A DNA stretch of 64,000 nt, taken from the NCBI RefSeq assembly GCF_014652335.1, contig NZ_BMYP01000012.1, positions 1-64,000 on the forward strand. Reading direction: 5' to 3'. This DNA is from Vogesella fluminis (GTDB lineage Bacteria > Pseudomonadota > Gammaproteobacteria > Burkholderiales > Chromobacteriaceae). Positions 9,652 to 19,272 of the stretch are shown here, piece by piece. The first letter of the stretch is position 1; each line of letters begins with the position of its first letter. Both the position numbers and the translations under genes were made by a program. Below the pieces are notes generated by a model. The model worked only from the letters and a program-made list of their open reading frames with translations, was not told the origin of the DNA and did no database searches.

Positions 9652-10800
9652 ATGCGCAAAATCGTGATCGCCCCGGATTCATTCAAGGAAAGCCTGTCGG
9701 CGCGCGAAGTCGCCACCCTCATCGCCCGCGGTCTGGCGTCGCAGCTGCCACACACCGAGCTGCTGCGGCTGCCGGTCGCCGACGGCGGCGAGGGCACGCT
9801 GGACGCACTGCTCGACGCCACGGCAGGCCAGCGCATCCGCCAGCGCGTCACCGGCCCGCAGCATACGCCCTTGTTCGCCAACTGGGGCCTGCTCGGCGAC
9901 GGCCGTGGCGCCATCATCGAGATGGCCAGCGCCAGCGGGCTGGAGCATGTGCCGCGCCGTGAGCGCAACCCGCTCACCAGCACCAGCTACGGCACCGGCG
10001 AGCTGATCCGCAGCGCGCTGGATCACGGCGCGCGCCACATCATCCTGGCGCTGGGCGGCTCCGCCACCAACGACGGCGGCGCCGGCATGCTCGCCGCGCT
10101 CGGCGTACGCTGGCTGGATGCTTGCGGCCAACCTTTGCCGCCCGGCGGCGCCGCGCTGGCGCAGCTGGCCCACATCGACAGCAGCGCGCTGGACCCGCGG
10201 CTGGCCGAGTGCCGCTTCGACATCGCCTGCGACGTCGACAATCCGTTGTGCGGGCCGCACGGCGCCTCCGCCGTCTTCGGCCCGCAAAAAGGCGCCGATG
10301 CCGCGATGGTGGCACAGCTGGAGCAGGCGCTGGCGCACTATGGTGCCATGCTGGCAGCCCATTGCGGCAAGGCAGTGGCAGAGCAGCCCGGCGCCGGTGC
10401 CGCCGGCGGCATGGGCGCGGCGGCGCTGGCGTTCTTCCCCTGCCAGCTGCGCCGCGGCATCGACATCGTGCTCGATTGTGTCGGGCTGGACGCGGCGCTG
10501 GCCGGCGCCGATCTGGTCATCACCGGCGAAGGCCGCCTCGACGGCCAGACCGTGTTCGGCAAGACCCCGATCGGCGTCGCGCGCCGCGCCAAGCAGCACG
10601 GCCTGCCGGTGATCGCCATCGGCGGCAGCCTCGGCGACGGTGTCGAGGCGGTCCACCAGCACGGCATCGACGCGGTGTTCGCCTGCGTGCAGCAGATCAC
10701 CACCCTCGACGACGCGCTGGAACACGCCGCGGCCAACCTTAAACGCTGCGCGCGCAACGTCGGTGCACTGCTGGCGCTACAGGCCGCACCGCGCCGCTAG
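9652..10800 (+). CDS. Glycerate 2-kinase (GarK/GlxK type)
   Basis: The product phosphorylates D-glycerate to 2-phosphoglycerate in glyoxylate or glucarate breakdown. The N-terminus (KIVIAPDSFKESLSA) and the PVADGGEGT, GGSATNDGGAGML and VITGEGRLDGQT blocks are diagnostic of the type I glycerate kinase family. The length of 382 residues is typical. Two repeat copies lie in frame, at 10121-10139 (read CGQPLPPG) and about 10729-10740 (read AANLK). No glyoxylate pathway genes are adjacent, so garK versus glxK is left open. Confidence 0.94.
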   Translation: MRKIVIAPDSFKESLSAREVATLIARGLASQLPHTELLRLPVADGGEGTLDALLDATAGQRIRQRVTGPQHTPLFANWGLLGDGRGAIIEMASASGLEHVPRRERNPLTSTSYGTGELIRSALDHGARHIILALGGSATNDGGAGMLAALGVRWLDACGQPLPPGGAALAQLAHIDSSALDPRLAECRFDIACDVDNPLCGPHGASAVFGPQKGADAAMVAQLEQALAHYGAMLAAHCGKAVAEQPGAGAAGGMGAAALAFFPCQLRRGIDIVLDCVGLDAALAGADLVITGEGRLDGQTVFGKTPIGVARRAKQHGLPVIAIGGSLGDGVEAVHQHGIDAVFACVQQITTLDDALEHAAANLKRCARNVGALLALQAAPRR

Positions 10801-10880
10801 CCATACCAACCCAGCGGCAAAGGCTACGGCGACGACCCGCCTGCCCCGCCGTCAGCGGGCACACCCGCCCGGCACACAAC

Positions 10881-10909
10881 AAAACAGCCCGCCAATGGCG
10901 GGCTGTTTT
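10881..10909. terminator. Bidirectional terminator after glycerate kinase
   Basis: A 13-bp perfect stem (AAAACAGCCCGCC, loop AAT) has an A-tract on the left and a T-tract on the right. It serves the convergent glycerate kinase (+) and M48 peptidase (-) genes. Confidence 0.9.
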
Positions 10910-10931
10910 GCGTGTTGCAGATCGTTCAAGC

Positions 10932-11669
10932 TTACTTGATCAGCTTTTCCACCTTGTCGGCACGGTCGCCCGGAGCCGGGTGGCTGGCCAGCACGCTGCC
11001 TTCGTTGCCGAATAGCGCGGCCAGCTTGCGCAGTGCCGCCGGCGCGCCCTGCAGGTTGTAGTTGTGGCGCTTCAGGAATTCCACCGCGTAGGCGTCGGCG
11101 TCGCTTTCCTGCGATTGTGAGAACTGCGCGTGCACGATTTGCTCGGCAAAATCGCCCAGCTCCGATTCCGACAGCGAGGCGGCGATGTTGTTGCCGCTAC
11201 CGGCCGCCGCCTTGCGCGCCGCGGACGCGGCGTAGGCCACCTGGATCGCCTTCTTGCTGTGGCCCAGCTTCACGTGGCCGATTTCATGGCCGATCACGTA
11301 GCGCACTTCGTCGTCGGTCATCTTGTCCAGCAGGCCGCTGTACACGCGCACGGTGCCGTCGGCCATCGCGAAGGCGTTCACTTCCTTGCTCTGGTACACC
11401 TTGAAGTTCAGCTGCAGCCCGTCTTCATTGCCCAGACCCTGCACGATCTTGTTCAGGCGCTTGCCGTAGGCGCTGCCGGCGGCGGCGACCTTGTTCTGCC
11501 TGTCCATCGACTTGCTGGCCTCGGCAGCCATCGCCTTCACCTCACCATCGCTGAGGGTGGCGGACTTCACCAGGTCGGAACCGGCGCTGAGCACGGAGCC
11601 AAGGTTGAATGCCTGTGCCGGAGCGGCCAGGCACGCCGCGAGGGCGGCAACGAGAGCGAGCTGTTTCAT
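10932..11669 (-). CDS. M48 family metalloprotease (exported)
   Basis: The 245-residue product has the zinc motif HEIGHVKLGH and the downstream ligand region ESDADAYAVEF of M48 peptidases, similar to LoiP/YcaL. The ATG at 11669 gives MKQLALVAALAAC, a signal peptide. Either LAAC is a lipobox (lipoprotein, as in LoiP) or AQA-FN is a signal peptidase I site; the sequence does not settle which. A role in envelope quality control is inferred from the family. The open frame extends 24 bases further upstream without a better start. Confidence 0.88.
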   Translation of the reverse strand: MKQLALVAALAACLAAPAQAFNLGSVLSAGSDLVKSATLSDGEVKAMAAEASKSMDRQNKVAAAGSAYGKRLNKIVQGLGNEDGLQLNFKVYQSKEVNAFAMADGTVRVYSGLLDKMTDDEVRYVIGHEIGHVKLGHSKKAIQVAYAASAARKAAAGSGNNIAASLSESELGDFAEQIVHAQFSQSQESDADAYAVEFLKRHNYNLQGAPAALRKLAALFGNEGSVLASHPAPGDRADKVEKLIK

Positions 11670-11953
11670 GTGCGGAATCACCGTGGGTAGCAAAGCGCGG
11701 CATTCTATTGGAATGGTCGAATCATGTCCATGGCATCAAAAGCCAGGCGCAATATTAAAGGGCACAGCAGGCAGTTCTCCCGCCAGCGTACGGAGAGCCT
11801 TTCACAGGTGAAGGACCGGCTTGCCGGCATGATGTCGCCCAATAAGTTACGACATATGCACCAGCTAATATCAGTGAAAATTCATTAGACATGCACGATT
11901 CAGCCTCACTAAAATGGCCGCCACCCTTTGATAACAAAACTGACGAGACCAAC

Positions 11954-12343
11954 ATGAAGAAAATCCTGCTCAGTGCCTTCATCGCATTGGCACTTGCCGG
12001 TTGCGCCAGCTCCGGCAACCGGGTCCTGAAAAACGAGACCCATCAGACGGTTGCCGCCAAGATTACCAACGGCAGCACCAGCAAAGAAGAAGTACGCAAG
12101 ATGTTTGGCGATCCCCAGACCACCTCCTTTACCGACAGCGGTTCCGAAATCTGGAAGTACGAGTTTTCCAACGTCACGGCAGATGCCATCAACTACGTTC
12201 CCATCGTGAACTGGTTCGGCTCCAGCGCCAGCGGCACCAAGAAAGAGCTGTCGGTACTCTTTGACAAGAACGACATCGTCGTCCGCCACAGCATGATCAA
12301 TTCCGACGTGAAACAGAAAACAGGCCTGTTCAACGCGCTGTAA
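11954..12343 (+). CDS. Small lipoprotein, SmpA/OmlA (BamE)-like
   Basis: The 129-residue protein starts MKKILLSAFIALALAGCASS with a clear lipobox (LAGC). The following TSKEEVRKMFGDPQ segment resembles the SmpA/OmlA fold of BamE-type lipoproteins, where a helix precedes the GxP turn. The product is longer than minimal BamE and has a hydrophobic NYVPIVNWFGSSASG loop. It is probably a periplasm-facing outer-membrane lipoprotein; a Bam role is not established. It stands alone, with a terminator following. The open frame extends 63 bases upstream but lacks a signal there. Confidence 0.82.
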   Translation: MKKILLSAFIALALAGCASSGNRVLKNETHQTVAAKITNGSTSKEEVRKMFGDPQTTSFTDSGSEIWKYEFSNVTADAINYVPIVNWFGSSASGTKKELSVLFDKNDIVVRHSMINSDVKQKTGLFNAL

Positions 12344-12385
12344 TATACTTGCGGCGTGCCCGATCTCAAGCCGCGATCGGACAAC

Positions 12386-12426
12386 AAACCGGATGCCTTG
12401 CTGCCGATGCAAGACATCCGGTTTTG
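12386..12426. terminator. Terminator between the lipoprotein gene and mksB
   Basis: AAACCGGATG and CATCCGGTTT pair as a 10-bp stem, and the inner CTTG/CAAG pair extends it after one mismatch. TTTT follows on the plus strand. The flanking genes are convergent. Confidence 0.8.
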
Positions 12427-12445
12427 CATTGTGCTGACGGCGTGA

Positions 12446-15250
12446 TCACGCCTCCAGCCTTCGCCGCGTCTGCAGGATCGCCGGCGCCCACTGCTCGCCG
12501 GGGCGTTTCTTGCGCGTGGCCAGGGTCAGGCCGGACGGCGCGAAGATGTTGATGTTGTGAGTGTTGGGCGTGGTGATCAGGTACTGCGCCTCGGTGGCTT
12601 TCAGGAAGCCGGCGACGCGGTCGATGTTGAAGATGTCCAGGTGCGCGAACGGTTCGTCGATGAACACAAAGCCGGACGGGTTGGCCTCGTCCATCATCAG
12701 CCCGATCAACAGGATCAGCGACTTCATCACCTGCTGGCCGCCGGACGCCTCGCCGTCGTTCATGCCCATCATGCCCTTCTGGTCGAAGTTGAACTTCAGC
12801 GTCAGCCCGGCCTGCGCCAGCGCGGTGTCGTCGTTGGACAACAGTGGCAGCTCGACCTCGACGCCGATGCCGGCCAGCTCGCCCAAGCGCTTGATGTTGC
12901 TACCGTAGGCGCGCACCGTGGCGCGCAGCTTGCCGAGATACGCCTCGCGCGCGTCGCTGGTCAGGCCGGCGGCGCGTTCCACCTCGGCCTGGCGGCGCTG
13001 GCATTCGCGCGCCAGCGCGCTCAGGTCTTCCTGCAGCTTGTCCTTCAGCTGCAGCACCGCCTCGTCGCACTCCCAGTCGCCGGCGGCGAGTTTTTCTTCC
13101 AGATAGTGGATCTCGTGGCGCACGTCGGCGGCGGTTTCGAATTCCTCGGTCAGCTGCGCGACATAGGCGGCATCCTGCGCCGCGGCCGGCAGGCGGCTAC
13201 GGCTGTCGCGCAACTCGGCCAGCAGGCGGCGCAGGGAGCGGCGCGCCTGTTCTGCTTCCAGCCGCCGTGCCGCCTGGCGGTTGAGGCTGTCCTGCTCGCG
13301 CTGGCAGACGCGGTCGTGCGCCAGCCGCGCGTCGCTGTGCCGGCTTTCGGCATCGCGGCAGGCGCTGTCGGCGTCGGCCAGTGCCGCGCCGTGCTCGGCG
13401 ACGCTGGCCTCAAGCGTGGCCAGCTGCGCTTCCAGCGCGGCGAATTCGTCAGCGCGGCTGGCCAGCTGGGCGATGGAATCCATGCCCGACAGGTAGTCGG
13501 CCAGCGCGGCGATGTCGCGACTGGCCGCCACCAGCTGCTCCTCGCCGGCGATGATGCGCTGGTTCAGCCCCGTCAGCGTGGCGCGCAGGTCCAGCAGCCG
13601 CGACTGGCGCGCCGCCTCGCCGAAGGCGAAATCGCGCTGCGGCACGCCGATGTGGCGCGCGCCGCGGCGTTCGCGGAAATAGCCTTCCGGGGTGATCCAG
13701 TCGCCGTCTTCCTTCGCACCGGCGGCCACGTCGGCGACGCGGCTGACGCGGTTCATCTGCTGGTACAGCCATTCCGGCGCCGGTTCGGCAAAGCGCACCA
13801 CCTCCAGCAGGCTGCCGCCGCGCGCGCGCGGCGCGGCCGCGGTGTCCGGCACCACGAAGTGGCGGTAGCGCAGCTTCTCGCCCAGCTGCCAGGCGACGCG
13901 GCGGTCGGCGGGGTCGGCCAGCAGCACCACGTGGCGGTAGGGCTTGAGCAGCGCCTCGACCGCGCCCTGCCACGCGGCATCGGTCACCTCCACGATGTCG
14001 CACAGCATGCTGTGCGCGATGCCGGCCTCGTCCAGCGCGGCGCGGAAGTGGCGCACGTCGTCCGGCGCGCGCGGCTTGCCGCTTTCCAGCGCCGCCAGTT
14101 CGGCACTGTGCTCGTCGCGCTCGCGCTTGGCGCTGCGCAGGCTGTCGCGCAGGCTGTCGGCGTCGTGGCGCAGTGCGGCCAACCTTTGCGTCAGCGTGGC
14201 GGCGTCGTCACCGTACTGCTGGCCGGCCAGCGCCTGCAGCCGGTCGCGTTCCTTGAGCCGGCTTTGCACGTCGCGCAGCGCGTCGCGGGCGTGCATGAAG
14301 GCCTGCTGCGCGTGGTGGCGCTCGCCGTCGGCCTGGGCGCGGGCGGCCTGCGCCTCGCTCTCGGCGCGGCGCAGCGTGGCCATCAGCTGCAGGGTGGCGC
14401 GGTGGTCGGCGCTGACATTCAGATAGTCGTGCTGCACGCGGCGGTAATCGCCCCACTGCCGCGCGATGGCGCTGCGGCCGTCGATCAGGCCCAGCACCGG
14501 CAAGGCCTCGTCGCGCAGGCGGGTGACGCGCTTGTGCAGGCCGGTCCATTCCAGATAGCGGTTGGCGCGCGTCTTCATCGCCTCGACGCGCACTTCCAGC
14601 GCCTCCTGCTGCTGCGACAGCGCGTTCAGCTCGGCCTCGGCGGCGCGCTGTTCGTCACGCGCGTGCTGGTAGTTGTCGAGCACGTCCTTGTCGCCGAACA
14701 CCTGGAACACCAGGTCCAGCAGCTGCTTGGGCGTGTACTCGGTGAGCTTGTCGGTGTCGCCCTGCTCCAGCGCCAGCACCTCGCCGACGGCGGCGGTGAG
14801 GCCGGCCGCTTCCAGGCGGCGGCGGTATTCCTGCACCCCCAGCCACGCCAGCGCCGGATCGGCCACCGCGCCGTCCAGCGCCACGTCGCCCTCGGCGATG
14901 GCGTAGTGGCGCACCCAGTCGCCGCCCTGCTTCTTGATGCGGCACAGCAGGGTGACCTCCTCGCTCAACAGCGGGAAGAATGGCGTCGGGTACAGCCCGC
15001 CGTTCAGGCGGCGCGGGTTGGCGACCACGCCCTTGAGAAAGGCGAACGGCTCGCGGTTGTTGCGCACGTAGCGCTTGTAGTCGCGCTTGCCGGAGCACTT
15101 GATCGCCAGCAGCGTGCGCAGTGCGTCCAGGAGCGTGGTCTTGCCGGAGCCGTTGGGGCCGATGATGGTGACGATCTGCGCGTCCAGCGGCACGGTCAGC
15201 CGCTGCCAGAAGTCCCAGTGCACCATTTCTACCGATTTCATCTGGAACAT
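12446..15250 (-). CDS. mksB: Condensin-like SMC ATPase MksB
   Basis: The 934-residue SMC-like ATPase has Walker A GPNGSGKTT at residues 31-39, an ABC signature (ASGGQQ) near 835 and Walker B FVFIDEP near 861-867. Long Glu/Arg-rich coiled coils flank a short hinge region (HSMLCDIVEV...). That is the architecture of the MukB/MksB family. Its start overlaps the mksE stop as TGATG, so the operon order is mksF-mksE-mksB, as in Pseudomonas. MksBEF complexes compact and segregate chromosomes; related Jet/Wadjet complexes with a nuclease subunit restrict plasmids. No nuclease gene is adjacent. A repeat copy at 14174-14190 encodes TQRLAALRH inside the coiled coil. Confidence 0.82.
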   Translation of the reverse strand: MFQMKSVEMVHWDFWQRLTVPLDAQIVTIIGPNGSGKTTLLDALRTLLAIKCSGKRDYKRYVRNNREPFAFLKGVVANPRRLNGGLYPTPFFPLLSEEVTLLCRIKKQGGDWVRHYAIAEGDVALDGAVADPALAWLGVQEYRRRLEAAGLTAAVGEVLALEQGDTDKLTEYTPKQLLDLVFQVFGDKDVLDNYQHARDEQRAAEAELNALSQQQEALEVRVEAMKTRANRYLEWTGLHKRVTRLRDEALPVLGLIDGRSAIARQWGDYRRVQHDYLNVSADHRATLQLMATLRRAESEAQAARAQADGERHHAQQAFMHARDALRDVQSRLKERDRLQALAGQQYGDDAATLTQRLAALRHDADSLRDSLRSAKRERDEHSAELAALESGKPRAPDDVRHFRAALDEAGIAHSMLCDIVEVTDAAWQGAVEALLKPYRHVVLLADPADRRVAWQLGEKLRYRHFVVPDTAAAPRARGGSLLEVVRFAEPAPEWLYQQMNRVSRVADVAAGAKEDGDWITPEGYFRERRGARHIGVPQRDFAFGEAARQSRLLDLRATLTGLNQRIIAGEEQLVAASRDIAALADYLSGMDSIAQLASRADEFAALEAQLATLEASVAEHGAALADADSACRDAESRHSDARLAHDRVCQREQDSLNRQAARRLEAEQARRSLRRLLAELRDSRSRLPAAAQDAAYVAQLTEEFETAADVRHEIHYLEEKLAAGDWECDEAVLQLKDKLQEDLSALARECQRRQAEVERAAGLTSDAREAYLGKLRATVRAYGSNIKRLGELAGIGVEVELPLLSNDDTALAQAGLTLKFNFDQKGMMGMNDGEASGGQQVMKSLILLIGLMMDEANPSGFVFIDEPFAHLDIFNIDRVAGFLKATEAQYLITTPNTHNINIFAPSGLTLATRKKRPGEQWAPAILQTRRRLEA

Positions 15251-15951
15251 CAGGCGTTCTCCACTTGGCTGTTATCGGTTTCTACGGCCGGCGCGATGGC
15301 GGCGGCCTCCTGCAGCAGGGCCTGGCGGCGGCCGAGCACGTCGGCCAGCGCGCCTTCGATGATGCGCGGCGCCAGCTGCGCGTAGTCGATCATCAGGTCC
15401 AGCATCGGCCCTTCTTCCAGCCACTTGTTGCGACGATTGAGGAAGCCGAGGTTGACCAGGCGACCAAGGTTGGCCGCAAAGCGGGTGCGGCCGCCCAGCT
15501 GCTTGCCGAAGTCGGCGTACAGCGCGTCCTCGGAGATGCCGACCGACACCGTGCCGCCGGTTTCCAGCGGCTTTTGCGCGCCAAACATGTCGTGCTGGCC
15601 TTCGCGGCCGGCCTCGACGCGGCTGATCTGGCGTTCGCGCTTGGGCAGGATGATCAGCGCCCACACGATCACCAGCAGCGCCACGCCGTCGCGCGGCAGG
15701 CCCAGGTTGTTGTTCAGCCACGCTTCGCCCGAGCCGAACACCGGCTCGGTCATCGCCGGCAGCAGCGCCACCGCGATGTGTTCGGCGTAGGGGTTTTCCA
15801 CCAGCCGCAGGCCGACGGCGGCCAACCTTTGGTCCAGCTCGGCGCGGAAGGCGTCGTCCAGCAGCGCGCGGCGCGCCAGCGCGTCGCTGCGCGGGATCAC
15901 GCGGTGCGCCAGCAGGCGCGACACCAGTACGGTGAGGGATTGTTCCATCAT
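15250..15951 (-). CDS. mksE: Condensin subunit MksE (KITE-like)
   Basis: The 233-residue product is the middle gene of the operon and fits the MksE/DUF4194 class of winged-helix KITE subunits that bridge the kleisin and the SMC heads. A wing-like TRFAANLGRLVNLGFLNRR segment is visible. The start at 15951 overlaps the mksF stop by ATGA (an alternative ATG lies one codon in). Two repeat copies lie in frame: 15464-15480 (RFAANLG) and about 15818-15832 (DQRLAAVGL). Assignment relies on operon position and general features rather than a unique motif. Confidence 0.78.
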   Translation of the reverse strand: MMEQSLTVLVSRLLAHRVIPRSDALARRALLDDAFRAELDQRLAAVGLRLVENPYAEHIAVALLPAMTEPVFGSGEAWLNNNLGLPRDGVALLVIVWALIILPKRERQISRVEAGREGQHDMFGAQKPLETGGTVSVGISEDALYADFGKQLGGRTRFAANLGRLVNLGFLNRRNKWLEEGPMLDLMIDYAQLAPRIIEGALADVLGRRQALLQEAAAIAPAVETDNSQVENA

Positions 15952-17237
15952 GATGTTGAGTCTCGGGATGTCGGGGTCACGGTCAGCTGCGCGTCGGACA
16001 GGCTGGCCACCTCGGGGTGGTCCAGCAGCAGCACGGCATCGCCGCCGGATAGCGCCAGCGGCAGCTTGGCCAGCGCGGCAATCACGCCGCGGTCGCTACG
16101 GCTTTCCGGGTCACCCAGCAGCGACAGCAGCGACAGGCGGTAGGCGGTTTCGTTGTAGCTGGCGGCCAGTACCGCGTCGCTGATCGGCACGCCGCCCGCC
16201 GGCACCAGCTGCAGCGCCGCCAGCGTGTCGTACAGCGCCTCGGCCTCCAGCAGGCGTTCGGCCTCGACCGCGTCGGCGGTTTCAGCACTGGCCGCCGCCG
16301 GCAGCGCGTTATCGTGCTCGCGCACGCGCTCGCGGCCGAGCAGCTCGTACTCGGCGACGTCGGCCAGCTCCGGCGTGGTCAGGAAGGCCGGTTCGACGTT
16401 GGCCGCGATCACGCCGTCGGCCAGCCCCGCCAGCCGGGCCAAGCCCTGATGGCGCAGCCAGTCGGCGATGTCGGTGGAGGTCAGGCCGGAGCTGCCCAGA
16501 TGCACACGCTGCGCCGCCAGCTGCGCCAGCCGGCGCTCGAAGGTGCCGGCCAGCGCCAGCATGCGGCTCTGCGCCAGCGCGATCGCCTGCGCCTGAGCGA
16601 GCGTGGTCAGGCTCAGCCGCTCGTCGCAGGTCAGGCCACGCACCACGTCGGTGGATTTCGCCACCCAGCGCCACACCGACTCCAGCCGGTGCTGCGCGGC
16701 GCGGATGCGGAATTCGGACTGCGACTCCAGCGCATCGGCGAACTCGGCGTGCAGCTCGTTGAGCCGCGCCAGCAGGTGCTGCAGCGCCTCGTCCGACACC
16801 TGCCCCACCGCCTGCCCCGCCGCCACCTGGCTGGCGAGATAGCCCAGCTCGACGTCGTCGCCGGCAAAGTCGATCAGCGTCGCCAGCGCCGACAGCGCCA
16901 CGCGCGCGGTATCGGACAGCGCGTAATGGCCGCCGTCGCTGTCGTAAACCAGCAACTCGCCCTCGCGCAGGCGGCCGAGGATGGTGTTCAGCTTGGTGTC
17001 GTTGAGGTAGGCGAAGCGCTGCGCGATGTCCTGCGGCGTCCAGTACGGCGCCTCGGCGCGGCTGCCCAGCTCGCGCAGCACCAGCAGGCGCATCAGCACT
17101 TCTTCATCGCCACCGCGAAACAGGGTGACGAACACCGCCAGATACGGCCACGCCGCCGACAGCCGGTTCAGCGCCGGCAACGCGTCCGGGCTCAGCCCGG
17201 GGCGGAAAAAATCGGAAAGGGAATCCAAGGCAAGCAT
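15948..17237 (-). CDS. mksF: Condensin kleisin subunit MksF
   Basis: The 429-residue first gene of the operon fits the MksF kleisin class. It has an N-terminal winged-helix region (YWTPQDIAQRFAYLNDTKLNTILGRLREGELL), a helical middle and a C-terminal region rich in Leu/Ala helices. By family precedent, MksF dimerises and links MksE and MksB. No strong Shine-Dalgarno is seen before the ATG at 17237. The segment at about 16395 (IAANVEP) resembles a decayed repeat copy. The upstream 667 bp contain no nuclease (MksG/JetD) gene. Confidence 0.75.
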   Translation of the reverse strand: MLALDSLSDFFRPGLSPDALPALNRLSAAWPYLAVFVTLFRGGDEEVLMRLLVLRELGSRAEAPYWTPQDIAQRFAYLNDTKLNTILGRLREGELLVYDSDGGHYALSDTARVALSALATLIDFAGDDVELGYLASQVAAGQAVGQVSDEALQHLLARLNELHAEFADALESQSEFRIRAAQHRLESVWRWVAKSTDVVRGLTCDERLSLTTLAQAQAIALAQSRMLALAGTFERRLAQLAAQRVHLGSSGLTSTDIADWLRHQGLARLAGLADGVIAANVEPAFLTTPELADVAEYELLGRERVREHDNALPAAASAETADAVEAERLLEAEALYDTLAALQLVPAGGVPISDAVLAASYNETAYRLSLLSLLGDPESRSDRGVIAALAKLPLALSGGDAVLLLDHPEVASLSDAQLTVTPTSRDSTS

Positions 17238-17313
17238 CCAGCGGCGTTAAACAGCCGTGGATTGTCGGAGCGGACAGGGCGTGCCGTCAATGGCGGCGGG
17301 GGGGGCGGTACAG

Positions 17314-17364
17314 CTTGCGGCCAACCTTGTCGCGGCAATCGGTTTTGATGTTTGGCCACAAACC
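17314..17364 (+). repeat. Direct repeat unit A (about 50 bp)
   Basis: It begins CTTGCGGCCAACCTTGTC and continues CGGCAATCGGTTTTGAT, then TGGCCACAAA. It matches unit B (17460-17510) over most positions, notably CTTGCGGCCAACCTTGTC, CGG.AATCGGT and GCCACA. Confidence 0.75.
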
Positions 17365-17429
17365 CGCCAACAGACATGGGAATAAAAAAGACGGGCAACA
17401 ACCCATTTCAATCTCCAGCCAGTTTGTAG

Positions 17430-17455
17430 GTCGGGTTAGCGCAGCGTAACCCGAC
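17430..17455. repeat. REP-like palindrome
   Basis: GTCGGGTTA, an 8-base centre GCGCAGCG and TAACCCGAC form a perfect 9-bp stem, preceded by TTTGTAG. Palindromes of the form TAGGTCGGGTTAGCGCAGCG...TAACCCGAC are familiar as dispersed intergenic repeats in many proteobacteria; that comparison is from memory. Confidence 0.7.
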
Positions 17456-17459
17456 GCGA

Positions 17460-17510
17460 CTTGCGGCCAACCTTGTCACGGTAATCGGTCTGGATTTTTA
17501 GCCACAGAAG
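17460..17510 (+). repeat. Direct repeat unit B (about 50 bp)
   Basis: It begins CTTGCGGCCAACCTTGTC, then CGGTAATCGGTCTGGAT and TAGCCACAGA. It is the diverged partner of unit A and follows the REP-like hairpin by 4 bp. Confidence 0.75.
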
Positions 17511-17739
17511 TACACAGAAAAACACGGACAAAAACCCGATCCCCGCCACAGCCCAAACCGCACCGACGCGCCCCGTCCCGTTGGCGCAAGCCGTGCAAAC
17601 TGTCGCCAGCCCGGAAACAAGCCGCCCTCTTTTGAGCGCAGCGTATGGGCGGTGCCGGGATGGCGGCAGTTGGCACGGGAATTCTTGCGCCGTCGGGAGA
17701 GCGGTCTGCGTGCGAATCTCTGATTCGCTCAGCGATGTG

Positions 17740-17764
17740 AAAAGGGGCGGCGGCAGCCCCTTTT
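17740..17764. terminator. Hairpin with A/T flanks (possible bidirectional terminator)
   Basis: AAAAGGGGC, loop GGCGGCA, GCCCCTTTT form a perfect 9-bp stem. It lies far from either flanking gene, so which transcript it would end is unclear. Confidence 0.5.
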
Positions 17765-17825
17765 CCCGCCGCCGCGCGGCAAGCGGCAGATAAAAGCATC
17801 CGCGCAGCGGATACAAGTCCAAAAA

Positions 17826-17867
17826 CAAGGTTGGCCGCAAACCCATCAAGGCTTGCGGCCAACCTTT
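17826..17867. repeat. Inverted pair of the GCGGCCAACCTT repeat downstream of obg
   Basis: CAAGGTTGGCCGCAA (17826-17840) faces TTGCGGCCAACCTT (17853-17866) across a 12-base spacer, giving a 14-bp stem. It lies 38 bp after the obg stop codon and could act as a terminator without a long T-tract. Confidence 0.8.
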
Positions 17868-17879
17868 CCCATCTCACCT

Positions 17880-17899
17880 TGCGGCCAACGTTGGCCGCA
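17880..17899. repeat. Palindromic form of the repeat after obg
   Basis: TGCGGCCAACGTTGGCCGCA is a perfect 20-bp palindrome, equal to two repeat cores overlapping head to head. It starts 5 bp beyond the obg stop codon. Confidence 0.85.
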
Positions 17900-17904
17900 G
17901 CACC

Positions 17905-19119
<1,215 letters not shown>

Positions 19120-19163
19120 CTAAATGCTTGCGAGGAGTCAGGCGCAAACGGCCGCCGGCTGCC

Positions 19164-19178
19164 CAAGGTTGGCCGCAG
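19164..19178 (-). repeat. Intergenic copy of the repeat between rpmA and obg
   Basis: CAAGGTTGGCCGCAG lies upstream of obg and downstream of the rpmA terminator. Confidence 0.85.
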
Positions 19179-19227
19179 CCCCTTGCGCCTCACACCTCGT
19201 GTGGCCAATACGATAATCGGACAAACA

Positions 19228-19257
19228 AAAAAGCCCTATCGTGCGATAGGGCTTTTT
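19228..19257 (-). terminator. Terminator of the rplU-rpmA operon
   Basis: AAAAAGCCCTATC, loop GTGC, GATAGGGCTTTTT is a perfect 13-bp stem including the A/T-tracts, 16 bp beyond the rpmA stop. Confidence 0.93.
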
Positions 19258-19272
19258 CCGGTGGCTACAGAA

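Larger units (their letters stand above)
17238..17904. other. Repeat-rich intergenic region between mksF and obg (no gene seen)
   Basis: No convincing gene was found in this 667-bp interval. It holds two imperfect copies of a unit of about 50 bp (17314-17364 and 17460-17510), each starting with the window-wide repeat. A REP-like hairpin (17430-17455) lies between them. Further hairpins are at about 17713-17729 (GCGAATC/GATTCGC) and 17740-17764. A cluster of three repeat copies lies next to the obg stop codon. Composition is lower in GC in the 17335-17530 part. Confidence 0.8.

Noticed and set aside
12557-15385. Long plus-strand open frame antisense to mksB
   Set aside because: Its composition is typical of an antisense shadow, and mksB has clear ATPase motifs.
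12446-17237. Wadjet (JetABCD) defence system
   Set aside because: No JetD-like Toprim nuclease gene is present on either side, so only the Mks-type core is supported.
17436-17877. Open frames in the mksF-obg intergenic region
   Set aside because: They run across hairpins and repeats, overlap each other in different frames and look non-coding.
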